DNA of 64,000 nucleotides from JAIVJM01 sp963816985 (lineage in GTDB: Bacteria > Acidobacteriota > Blastocatellia > Pyrinomonadales > Pyrinomonadaceae), in assembly GCA_963816985.1 (NCBI GenBank), contig CAWFMF010000004.1, positions 682,001 to 746,000 of the forward strand. Direction: 5' to 3'. Below are positions 28,740 through 36,370 of this stretch, in pieces. A program made the translations under genes and the position numbers. Every line of letters begins with the position of its first letter. Positions within the stretch are counted from its first letter, which is position 1. The notes below the pieces were generated by a model. That model did no database searches. It had not been told where the DNA came from and saw only the letters and a program-made list of their open reading frames with translations.

Positions 28740-30392
28740 CTACTTCTGCGCGCCCGTCGAGGCCGTAACCTTCTGCCGCAGGAATTCGACCCGCTCGCGC
28801 GCCCAGTCGGGGACGGCCCCCATGCGCTCGACGGCGCGGACGTAAGACTCGGTGGCGGCGAGCGACTCGGCCCACTTCTCTTCCTTCTCTTTGACGCGGC
28901 TCACGTCGAGCAAAAATTGCGGGCTCTCGTCGCCGAGCAGCGCGACGGCCTGCGCGTAGGCCGCGCCCGCCTGCTCAAGCCTTCCGAGGTGTTCGTAGTA
29001 GCGACCGAGGTGATAGAAGGCGATGGGGTAGCGCGTGCCCTCTCTCTCCGTCACGCTGCGGAGGCTTGCGACCGCCTCTTCGTTGCGACCGAGGGCGGCG
29101 AGCGCGAAGCCCATCTCAAGGTTCGCGGGCGGGAAGTAGCCGCCCGTCCCTTCGATGACGCGGCGGTAGAGCGCGACCGACTCTTCGGCCCGCCGCGCCT
29201 CGCGGGCCGCGCGCGCGCGCCTCAGCAGAGAGTATGTGTCGCGGTCAATGTTCAGCGGACGCGGGCGCGCACCCGTCTTCGACTCGCGCGCGGGCGAAGA
29301 TGAAGAAGACGCCGGACGGCTCTCCGTGGAAGCGACTTTCTCGACGCGCTCGAACGTGGCGACGTTGCGCGCGGCCATAATCTCCCCGCGTGCGACCGAG
29401 ACTTCGCGCGGCGCGAGCCCGCCCGTGCGGGTGAAGCGCGCCGAGAAGGTGTCGAGGACGGCGAGCCCCTCTTCCGCGTCTCCGTCGTCCGCGAGCGCGC
29501 GGGCGAGCGCGACCGCCGCGTCCGCGTGGTCGGGCTTAATCTTGAGCGTGCGCGCCCACTCCTGCATCGCGAGCCCGGCCTCGCCGCGCAGCGCGTGCAG
29601 GCGACCGAGGTTATAGCTCGCCTCGGCGTAGGCGTAGTGTTCGAGCCTGAGCGCGGCGGTCAGGGCTTCCTGCGCCTCTTCCCAACGACCGAGGCGGATG
29701 AGCACGACGCCGAGGTTATGCTGCGCGCGCGCGTAGTTGCCGCGCCGCTGCCCGGCGGCCTTGCGGTACGCCTCGATGGCCGCGCCCGACTCGCCGAGCC
29801 GCGCCAGAGCGTTCCCCGCGTTGTAGAAGTACGGCGGGTCGAAACGCTCTTCGCCGAGCATCTCGCGCAGGAGTTCGACCGCCTCGATTTTGCGCCCCGC
29901 CGCCGCCAGTCGTTCGGCGAGCGCGAGCCGCGCGCGACCGCGCCCCGAAGCGTCCGCGTCTGACGCGGCGCGCACACGCAACGCTTCAATCTCCGCCGCC
30001 TCTTCGCCCGCGCCCGACATCGAGACGACGACTTCGGCGCTCGCGTCCGTCTTCTCCTTCGAATCCTTCGACTCCTTCGACTCAACCAACACGCCGTCTT
30101 TCGAGTCCTTCGACTCAATCAAAACGTCGTCCTTCGCCTGCGGACTCTTCTCCGCCGCCTCCTTCGTCGCAGCGTCTTGCGGCTCCGTCACTTCCTTCGG
30201 CGCGGGCGCGTCTTTCTTCGCGGCCTCGGCCCTCGCACGGCGCGCGCGCGACGCGGACGAAGGCGCGGGCGTCTGCGCCGCCGCCGAGAGGGCGAGCCCG
30301 CCGCACAGCGCGACCGTCAGCAACCCAGCGCCCCGCGCGCGCACCAGCCGCGAGACTGAAGACATGTTCGGCGTCGTTGATTGATCCGGCAT
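28740..30392 (-). CDS. Secreted or periplasmic TPR-repeat protein
   Basis: 550 residues. A signal peptide (LLTVALCGGLALSAAAQ) is followed by a low-complexity Ala/Lys/Glu/Asp/Ser stretch with repeated KDSKDGVLVESKESKD-like units. Two blocks of tetratricopeptide repeats follow: RLALAERLAAAGRKIEAVEL, ALARLGESGAAIEAYRKAAG, ARAQHNLGVVLIRLGRWEEA, and a C-terminal block with LGRYYEHLGRLEQAGAAYAQ. It is probably a scaffold for a cell-envelope complex; the partner is unknown. GGAG precedes the ATG. The polysaccharide export genes lie upstream on the same strand. Confidence 0.82.
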   Translation of the reverse strand: MPDQSTTPNMSSVSRLVRARGAGLLTVALCGGLALSAAAQTPAPSSASRARRARAEAAKKDAPAPKEVTEPQDAATKEAAEKSPQAKDDVLIESKDSKDGVLVESKESKDSKEKTDASAEVVVSMSGAGEEAAEIEALRVRAASDADASGRGRARLALAERLAAAGRKIEAVELLREMLGEERFDPPYFYNAGNALARLGESGAAIEAYRKAAGQRRGNYARAQHNLGVVLIRLGRWEEAQEALTAALRLEHYAYAEASYNLGRLHALRGEAGLAMQEWARTLKIKPDHADAAVALARALADDGDAEEGLAVLDTFSARFTRTGGLAPREVSVARGEIMAARNVATFERVEKVASTESRPASSSSSPARESKTGARPRPLNIDRDTYSLLRRARAAREARRAEESVALYRRVIEGTGGYFPPANLEMGFALAALGRNEEAVASLRSVTEREGTRYPIAFYHLGRYYEHLGRLEQAGAAYAQAVALLGDESPQFLLDVSRVKEKEEKWAESLAATESYVRAVERMGAVPDWARERVEFLRQKVTASTGAQK

Positions 30393-30419
30393 GATTACTT
30401 CTCCGAGGGAAGAAAGAGC

Positions 30420-30491
30420 AGATGTCAGATGTTAGATGTTAGTGAAGACCGCTTGCTTGAACTAGCATCCAGCATCTGACATCTCACATCT
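30420..30491. repeat. Heptamer-armed inverted repeat H7
   Basis: AGATGTC, AGATGTT, AGATGTT, AGTGAAG, then core GAAGACC. The right arm (30464-30491) reads AGCATCC, AGCATCT, GACATCT, CACATCT. It lies between the YCF48-like stop and the TPR gene start. Confidence 0.85.
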
Positions 30492-30497
30492 TCCTCT

Positions 30498-31634
30498 TCA
30501 TCCTTTTCTTTCAATGGTGATGATCGTGCCGCCGAAGCCGACGGCCCAGCCGCGCGTGCGCCCGGCGAAGGAGAGGCGTTCGAGTGTGTGGGGCGTCCCC
30601 GTCGTCTCCGCGCGCCACGTCTGGCCGCCGTCCGAGGTGTGGATGGCCGTCCCGTCGCCGCCGACGGCGAGCCCCTCTCGCGCGTCGAAAAATTTCACGT
30701 CCCAGAGGTCTGAAGAGACGTTCGACTGCTGCGCGCGCCACGTCCGCCCGCCGTCCTCGGTCGCGTAGATTGCGCCACGTCCGCCCACCGCCCACCCTCG
30801 ACGCGCGTCCGCGAACGAGACCGCGTTGAAGCGCACCGAAGGCGCGGGCGTCGGGTTTGAAGCAGGAGAGCCGGACGACGTTGAAGCGCGCCGGGTTGAA
30901 GGAGCTGAAGGAGTCGCGGGCGTCTGTCCGGCGAGAGAGCCTTCGCGCCACGTCCCGCCGCCGTCCGAAGTTTGCAGCAGCGTCGAGCCCGCGCCGACGA
31001 GCCAACCCTGCCGCGCGTCGAGGAACGTGCCGCCGAGCAGAAGGTGTCTGGTCGGGACTCTCTGCCGCGCCCACGTCTGGCCGCCGTCCTCGGTCGCGTA
31101 GAGCGCGCCCATCTCGCCGAAGACCCACCCGCGCTCGTGGTCGGCGAAGCGCACGCGCACGATGCGCGCGTCCACGTCCGCGCCCAACACCTCGACGCGC
31201 CGCCAACTCGCGCCGCCGTCCTCGGTCTTCAAGAGATAAGAGCGGTGCTCCTCCTTCGTCTTCAAGAGGTAGATGCTGCGCTCGCACGCGACCCAGCCCG
31301 TCAGCTCGTCCGTGAAGAAGATGTCGTTGAGCGTGTCCTCGACCGGCGGGCGGCGCAACTCCCAACGCGCCCCGCCGTCCTCGGTCGAGAGCAGTGCGCC
31401 CTTGCCGCCCACCGCCCACCCGCGCCGCTCGTCCACGAAGTAGACCGCGTGGAGCCACGCCAGCGTCCCCGACTTCTGCTTCGCCCACGCGCCGCGCGCC
31501 GCCGAAGCGGCGGAAGGCAAAAGTAAAAAGGTAAAAGGCAAAAGTAAGAAGACGGAAGTCAGCAGAGCCCGTGCGCGTCGCGCCGCCGATGCCCTCTCAC
31601 TTTCGCCTTTCGCCTTTCGCCCTTTGCCTTTCAT
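30498..31634 (-). CDS. YCF48-like beta-propeller protein, secreted
   Basis: 378 residues, probably exported. Repeated blades with the YCF48/photosystem II assembly factor-like pattern (DERRGWAVGGKGALLSTEDG, ELTGWVACERSIYLLKTKED, ARRGWAVGGRGAIYATEDGG, AREGLAVGGDGTAIHTSDGG) give a seven-bladed propeller of the kind also called BNR/sialidase-like. The plant and cyanobacterial name should not imply photosynthesis here. The N-terminal signal peptide is encoded by heptamer element H8: the basic MKGKGRKAKG comes from its right arm and the hydrophobic FLLLPFTFLLLP from its left arm. Function unknown; it lies just downstream of the polysaccharide export gene. Confidence 0.82.
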   Translation of the reverse strand: MKGKGRKAKGESERASAARRARALLTSVFLLLPFTFLLLPSAASAARGAWAKQKSGTLAWLHAVYFVDERRGWAVGGKGALLSTEDGGARWELRRPPVEDTLNDIFFTDELTGWVACERSIYLLKTKEEHRSYLLKTEDGGASWRRVEVLGADVDARIVRVRFADHERGWVFGEMGALYATEDGGQTWARQRVPTRHLLLGGTFLDARQGWLVGAGSTLLQTSDGGGTWREGSLAGQTPATPSAPSTRRASTSSGSPASNPTPAPSVRFNAVSFADARRGWAVGGRGAIYATEDGGRTWRAQQSNVSSDLWDVKFFDAREGLAVGGDGTAIHTSDGGQTWRAETTGTPHTLERLSFAGRTRGWAVGFGGTIITIERKG

Positions 31635-31670
31635 TAACTTTTGCCTTTTGCCTTTTTACTTTTGCCTTCT
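31514..31670. repeat. Heptamer-armed inverted repeat H8, overlapping a coding region
   Basis: The left arm (31514-31548) is AAGGCAA, AAGTAAA, AAGGTAA, AAGGCAA, AAGTAAG, then AAGAC. The right arm, 31601-31670, is ten heptamers in perfect register based on TTTCGCC and GCCTTTT. The start codon of the YCF48-like gene (31634) is inside the right arm. The middle 52 bp is ordinary GC-rich coding sequence. Confidence 0.88.
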
Positions 31671-31671
31671 C

Positions 31672-32544
31672 TCAGAATCCGCCCGTGAAGATGCGGAAGA
31701 AGCTCACGACCGGCATGAGGTCGAGGACTTTCTTGACGGTCTTGTAGCGGTTGCCGGGGACGATGACGAGGTCGCCCGCGCCGAGGAAGTAGTTGTCGGG
31801 CGCTTTGCCCTTCTCGATGGCCGCGATGTTGACGGGGATCAGCTCGCGCGTCCCGTCCGCCTTGATGCGCGAGATGGTGACGCGGCTCCGGTCGCCGGTG
31901 TTGAGGATGCCGCCCGATTCGAGGATGGCCTCGTAGGCGCTCAAACGCCGCGTCATGGTGCGGATGCCGGGGTTCGCCACGTCGCCGATGACGTAGTAGC
32001 GCATGGACATCGCCTTGTCCAGAGAGACCGTCACCTTCGGGTCAATGAGGTACTCGTCGAGGTGTTGCTCGATTTCGTCGGCGACCTGCTGCGTCGTCTT
32101 GCCCGCGACGTGGACGCCGTCGCGGATGTGGAAGTAGTCCACCTTGCCGTCGGGCGGGACGGTGACGCCGGTCACGGTGTAGCGGTCGAGGCCGAAGACC
32201 CTGATTGAGATTACGTCTTCGGGGCCGAGCTGGTACGACGTGAGGAAGTTGTTGAAGGAGACGACATCCGAGTCCTCGGCCTCGTGCGCGCTCTCGCGGC
32301 GGTTGGCGAGGATGCGCTCCGGCACGTCGCCGCGCACCTTCGTCGTATCGTCCGGCTCAAGTCGCTCGCCCGCCTTCTTCGCGGACGGCGCGACGGTCGG
32401 CTTTTGCGCCTTGCCTTTCTGCTTCTTCTGCTCCTTCGCGTCGGCGGGCGTCTGCCCTTGCGCGACGGCCAGAGGGGCACACGGCGCGAGCGCGAGGCAC
32501 GCGAGCGCGAGGGCTGCGGCGGCGAGTTTCAGATTCGACTTCAT
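31672..32544 (-). CDS. Polysaccharide export protein (Wza/SLBB type)
   Basis: An outer-membrane or periplasmic export component. The 290-residue product has a signal peptide (LACLALAPCAPLAVAQG), a Lys/Gln-rich stretch, then the Poly_export motif YQLGPEDVISIRVFGLDRYT with VPPDGKVDYFHIRDGVHVAG and VADEIEQHLDEYLIDPKVTV. An SLBB-like domain follows (YYVIGDVANPGIRTMTRRLS, DYFLGAGDLVIVPG-type ending). No lipobox Cys is seen at the cleavage site. GGAGG precedes either the GTG at 32547 or the ATG at 32544. It is downstream of the priming transferase, in the usual export-operon order. Confidence 0.88.
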   Translation of the reverse strand: MKSNLKLAAAALALACLALAPCAPLAVAQGQTPADAKEQKKQKGKAQKPTVAPSAKKAGERLEPDDTTKVRGDVPERILANRRESAHEAEDSDVVSFNNFLTSYQLGPEDVISIRVFGLDRYTVTGVTVPPDGKVDYFHIRDGVHVAGKTTQQVADEIEQHLDEYLIDPKVTVSLDKAMSMRYYVIGDVANPGIRTMTRRLSAYEAILESGGILNTGDRSRVTISRIKADGTRELIPVNIAAIEKGKAPDNYFLGAGDLVIVPGNRYKTVKKVLDLMPVVSFFRIFTGGF

Positions 32545-32598
32545 CACTTCAAACCTCCAAGTCTTGCTTCGCTTTCAACAGCGGGGCGGCGAAATCTT

Positions 32599-33987
32599 TT
32601 AAGTGCCGCGACCGAAGAGGATCGTCTTCACGGTCTCGAAGAGAATCACGGCGTCGAGCACGAGGCTCTGGTTCTTGATGTAGAACAGGTCGTACTGGAG
32701 TTTCTGCCGCGCGTCCTCGATGGACGCGCCGTAAGGGTATTTAATCTGCGCCCAGCCGGTGAGCCCCGGCGGTATCAAATGGCGCTGCTCGTAGAAGGGA
32801 ATCTCCTCGGCCAACTGTTTGACGAAGTGCGGGCGTTCGGGGCGCGGGCCGACGAAGTTCATGTCGCCTTTGAGGATGTTCCAGAACTGCGGTATCTCGT
32901 CCAAACGTATCTTGCGGATGACGCGCCCGACGCGCGTCACGCGCGAGTCGCCGTCCTTCGACGCCCAGACGGGGCCGTCGCGCTCGGCGTCGGTGCGCAT
33001 CGAGCGGAACTTGATGACCTTGAAGGGGCGACCGTTCTTGCCGACGCGCTCCTGCGTGTAGAGGACGGGGCCGGGCGATTCGAGCTTGATGAGGACGGCT
33101 GTCAAGATCGCCAAGGGGAGCGACAAGAGCGCGCCGATGAACGCGACCGCGCGGTGGAAGAGCGCGCGCACGACGCCGCTCAGACGCGCCTGCCGCCCGC
33201 GCCCGGAGAAGATGAGCCACGAGGGGCGCAGCATGTCGAGGTGGACGCGGCCCGTGAGGCGCTCGTAAAAAGAGGCGCACTCCTCAATCGCCACGTCGCC
33301 CGAAAGGCTGAGGTCTAAGAGCTGTTCGGTCGGGAACTGCCCGCGCCGCTCGCCCATCGCGACGATGATGCGGTCAACTCCCTCGCGCCTCACGACTTCG
33401 GCCATCTCGGTGCTGAGGCCGAGGACGCGCGGGTTGACGAGGCTCTGGCCGACGAGTTCGGGGCGGTTGTCCACGAAGCCGACGATGCGGTATCCGGCGT
33501 CGCGCCGCTCAAGGACTTCGCGCGCGATCTCAATCGCCGTCTCGCCCGAACCGACGATGAGGATTTTCTCGCCGACGTTCGGGTGGCCGAGCAGCCAGTG
33601 AATCGCCACCCGCCACGCGACCATCAGGAAGAGCGCGAGCGGGAGCGCGATTAAAGAGACGCCGCGCCCGATCATCAACTGCGGCAGCACGTACATCACG
33701 AGCGCCAGAGCGACCCACGCGAGCCCCAACGCCTGCACGAGCCGGAGGACAAGCTCGCGCCGGTCGTGCATCACGACGAAGTCGTAGAGGTCGTAGAGGT
33801 AGAAGGCGGCGAGGCAGAAGGAGGTGAAGAGCGCGGCCTTAGCAAAACCCTGCTTGTCGTTCAGCTCGTAGTAGGCGTCAACCCATCCGAGGCGCACGTG
33901 CGCCGCCGCCACCACCGCGCCGAAGATGAGAAGCGCCTCGGCGATGATGAGCAGGAGCGTGCGGACATTGAAGCGCGTCGAAGCCAA
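32599..33987 (-). CDS. Polyprenyl-phosphate sugar transferase, XrtA-locus type
   Basis: Starts polysaccharide synthesis by moving a sugar 1-phosphate to undecaprenyl phosphate in the inner membrane. The 462-residue product has four or five N-terminal hydrophobic segments (LLLIIAEALLIFGAVVAAAH, LGLAWVALALVMYVLP, LALFLMVAWRVAI), a Rossmann-like part (KILIVGSGETAIEIAREVLE), another hydrophobic segment, then the PglC-like catalytic core KFRSMRTDAERDGPVWASKD, KIRLDEIPQFWNILKGDMNF, VGPRPERPHFV. The block RIIVAMGERRGQFPTEQLLD resembles the sugar transferases associated with exosortase loci. The sugar specificity is not visible. Confidence 0.9.
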   Translation of the reverse strand: MASTRFNVRTLLLIIAEALLIFGAVVAAAHVRLGWVDAYYELNDKQGFAKAALFTSFCLAAFYLYDLYDFVVMHDRRELVLRLVQALGLAWVALALVMYVLPQLMIGRGVSLIALPLALFLMVAWRVAIHWLLGHPNVGEKILIVGSGETAIEIAREVLERRDAGYRIVGFVDNRPELVGQSLVNPRVLGLSTEMAEVVRREGVDRIIVAMGERRGQFPTEQLLDLSLSGDVAIEECASFYERLTGRVHLDMLRPSWLIFSGRGRQARLSGVVRALFHRAVAFIGALLSLPLAILTAVLIKLESPGPVLYTQERVGKNGRPFKVIKFRSMRTDAERDGPVWASKDGDSRVTRVGRVIRKIRLDEIPQFWNILKGDMNFVGPRPERPHFVKQLAEEIPFYEQRHLIPPGLTGWAQIKYPYGASIEDARQKLQYDLFYIKNQSLVLDAVILFETVKTILFGRGT

Positions 33988-34041
33988 AAACTAGACTCTC
34001 CCTTGAAGTTCATGAACGGGGACGTGAACGCCCGTCCACAA

Positions 34042-35163
34042 TCATTCCGTCTCGCCGCCCTCGGTGCGGCGCGTCTTGTAGCGGCGGTAGTAATAATTCT
34101 GCTCGGTCATCTGCTCGTTCGAGCCGTTGAGGATGACGCCTAAGATTCTTTCGCGCGGGACGGGCGCGAGCACGCGTTCGAGCGCCGCGTAGCGCGTCTG
34201 ACCGGCGCGCGCGACGATGAGCGCGGCGTCGGCGCGGTTAATCAGGACGGTCGCGTCGGTGAAGACGGCGAGCGGCGGCGCGTCAATGATGACGTAGTCG
34301 AACATCTTCCGCGCCTCGGCGAGCACGGCGCTGAACTTCGGCCCCGAAAGCAGTTCGGCCACGTCGTCGCGCACCGAGCCGCCGGGCAGTAGATGAAGGC
34401 CCGCCGGTTCGAGTTTAATAATCGCCTCGGCGAGCGAGACTTCACCGCCGAGAACTTCGGAGAGGCCCGTCGGCGCGTCGAGCCCGAAGTAGTCGGCGCA
34501 GCAGGGGTTGCGGAGGTCGCCGTCAATGAGGAGCGCGCGCACGCCGTCGGTCTGCGCGAGCAGCCAAGAGAGGTTGACCGCCGTCAGGGTCTTGCCCTCC
34601 ATGATGCCTGCGCTCGTGATGACGAAGGCCTGCATCTTCTTGCGCTCCCCGGCGTGGAGGAGTCTGGTGCGGAGAGAGCGGAAGCGCTCGGCGTGGCCCG
34701 AACGCGGCTGCGTGACGGCGACGAGATGTGGTTCGACGCGCGCGGCGGAAATGTCAAAACTGACGAATTCCGGCGTGCGCGCCGAACCGGCAGCGCCCAA
34801 AGTTGCCCCAGCAGCACGCGAAGCCTGCCCCCCGGAGAGTGCCGACCCGGCGGGTGTCCCGGTGTGCTCATTGGACGCTGAAACGTGCGCCGCCTCCGGC
34901 GCGTTGAAATGTCTGGACGACTGAAAGAGGAATTCGGGCGAAGTGGCGGGCGGCGGTGCGGTCGCGGCGCGCGAGCCGTTCGACTGCGTTGCCGTCAAGG
35001 GCTCGGCCTCTTGAGTGACTTCGTGATGGCCGTTCGGCGTCGCGGCGGGCGCGATGCCCTTCTCGACTTCGGCCTCCGCCTTCGGCTCCGCGCCGTTCTT
35101 CTTCGCCTTCGCGCCGTTCATCTCGGCGGCGCGCTTCAATGCCTCATAGACTTTGCTGCCCAT
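34042..35163 (-). CDS. CpsD/CapB-type tyrosine kinase (BY-kinase)
   Basis: A cytoplasmic kinase that controls chain-length proteins. The 373-residue product has a low-complexity N-terminus, then a ParA/MinD-like ATPase: Walker A' in VITSAGIMEGKTLTAVNLSW, LLIDGDLRNPCCADYFGLD, DYVIIDAPPLAVFTDATVLI (Walker B), VARAGQTRYAALERVLAPVP, and VLNGSNEQM. A C-terminal Tyr cluster (QNYYYRRYKTRRTEG) is the expected autophosphorylation site. It starts 2 bp after the ATPase stop (an overlapping GTG at 35166 is the alternative), with GGGAGG upstream, so the genes are coupled. Its membrane activator is probably the Wzz-like protein at 36371-37993. Confidence 0.9.
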   Translation of the reverse strand: MGSKVYEALKRAAEMNGAKAKKNGAEPKAEAEVEKGIAPAATPNGHHEVTQEAEPLTATQSNGSRAATAPPPATSPEFLFQSSRHFNAPEAAHVSASNEHTGTPAGSALSGGQASRAAGATLGAAGSARTPEFVSFDISAARVEPHLVAVTQPRSGHAERFRSLRTRLLHAGERKKMQAFVITSAGIMEGKTLTAVNLSWLLAQTDGVRALLIDGDLRNPCCADYFGLDAPTGLSEVLGGEVSLAEAIIKLEPAGLHLLPGGSVRDDVAELLSGPKFSAVLAEARKMFDYVIIDAPPLAVFTDATVLINRADAALIVARAGQTRYAALERVLAPVPRERILGVILNGSNEQMTEQNYYYRRYKTRRTEGGETE

Positions 35164-35165
35164 CA

Positions 35166-36269
35166 CTATCCTCCCGTCTTATCCCAACGGCTGAAGGCGC
35201 GGCTCAGGTCTTCGCCGTCCGGCGCTGCCGCCGCTGCTGCGTCCCCGTCGCCCTCCGTGCCTTCCTGCGCATTAAACTCGCGCTCCATCTCTTCCTCGTG
35301 CCGCGCCTGCGCGGCCCCGGCGACGCTCGTCTGCGGGCGTCCGGCGTCTTCCGTCAGGCCCGCCCCGGCGGCCCACAATTCCGCGCGACCCGTGGCCGTG
35401 AAGATGCGCGAGGCGGCCTCTCGCTCTTCTCCCAACTGACGGCCCCGGTGCGCGCTCGGCAGGAGGTCGAAGGTGTCGGCGACCTCCTCGATGACGGCGC
35501 GGCTGATGGTCTCGGCCCCGGCGGCGAAGCCCGCCAAGAGCGCGTTGTCGCAGAGGTTATTAATCTGTCGCGGGATGCCTTCGGAGCAGCGGAAGACGTA
35601 GTCCACCGCGCCCGGCGAGAAGATGTCCGTGCGGTCGGCCCCGGCGGCCAAGAGCCGCGAGGTGATGTAACGCTCGGTCTCCTCGATGTTCGGCAGCGCC
35701 TTAATCTCGCAGCGCAGAGCGACGCGCTGCTTGAGCTGTCGCAGCTCCGGGTTGTTCAGAACGTCGCGCAGTTCGGGCTGCCCCGTGAGGATGATTTGCA
35801 ACTGCTTGGCCGAGTCCGACTCGAAGTTCGAGAGGAGCCGAATCTCTTCGAGCACCGCCGGCGAGAGCCCGTGCGCCTCGTCAATGATGAGCACGGTGCG
35901 GAGGCCGCGCGAGTGGCGGGCTTCGAGGACTTCGCCGAGCTTCAAGAGCAGCTCCGACTTGTTCTCCCAACGCGGCACGTCCAGAAGCTTCGGCGAGGAG
36001 ATGTACTGGTAGAACTCCCCGGCGCTCATCCGCGGGTTGAAGAGGTAGGCGACGAGGACGGTGCGGTCGAGCCGCTGCATCATCCAGCGGAGGATGGTCG
36101 TCTTGCCCGTGCCGACTTCGCCCGTCACGACGATGAGCCCCTTGCCGCTCTCGATGCCGTAATGGAGATTCGCCATCGCCTCGGTGTGCGACGGCGTGAA
36201 GTAGATGAAGCGCGGGTCGGGCGTGAGCGCGAACGGCAGCTCTTTCAGACCGTAGAAGTCAAGGTACAT
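35166..36269 (-). CDS. XrtA-associated AAA ATPase (ExeA-like)
   Basis: 367 residues. It begins MYLDFYGLKELPFALTPDPR, the hallmark start of the ExeA/GspA-type ATPases found beside exosortase genes. It has Walker A (VVTGEVGTGKTTILRWMMQ), Walker B (RTVLIIDEAHGLSPAVLEEI), sensor-like QIILTGQPELRDVL and IPRQINNLCDNALLAGFAAG. The C-terminal tail (from about residue 290) is Ala/Gly/Glu-rich and divergent. In the inferred role it couples ATP hydrolysis to secretion or polysaccharide assembly. GGAGG precedes the ATG. Confidence 0.9.
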   Translation of the reverse strand: MYLDFYGLKELPFALTPDPRFIYFTPSHTEAMANLHYGIESGKGLIVVTGEVGTGKTTILRWMMQRLDRTVLVAYLFNPRMSAGEFYQYISSPKLLDVPRWENKSELLLKLGEVLEARHSRGLRTVLIIDEAHGLSPAVLEEIRLLSNFESDSAKQLQIILTGQPELRDVLNNPELRQLKQRVALRCEIKALPNIEETERYITSRLLAAGADRTDIFSPGAVDYVFRCSEGIPRQINNLCDNALLAGFAAGAETISRAVIEEVADTFDLLPSAHRGRQLGEEREAASRIFTATGRAELWAAGAGLTEDAGRPQTSVAGAAQARHEEEMEREFNAQEGTEGDGDAAAAAAPDGEDLSRAFSRWDKTGG

Positions 36270-36284
36270 TGCAGACCTCCGAAA

Positions 36285-36369
36285 GACCGTGAACCGTAAA
36301 CCGTAAACCGTGACAAGTAAGAATGGGTTTTATCCTGTCACCCGTCACGGTTTACCCGTCACGGCTTTT
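36285..36369. repeat. Heptamer-armed inverted repeat H9
   Basis: GACCGTG, AACCGTA, AACCGTA, AACCGTG, then ACAAGTA and a short loop. The right arm is CTGTCAC, CCGTCAC, GGTTTAC, CCGTCAC, GGCTTTT. It lies between the Wzz-like stop and the ATPase start and shares its right arm with H10. Confidence 0.88.
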
Positions 36370-36370
36370 C

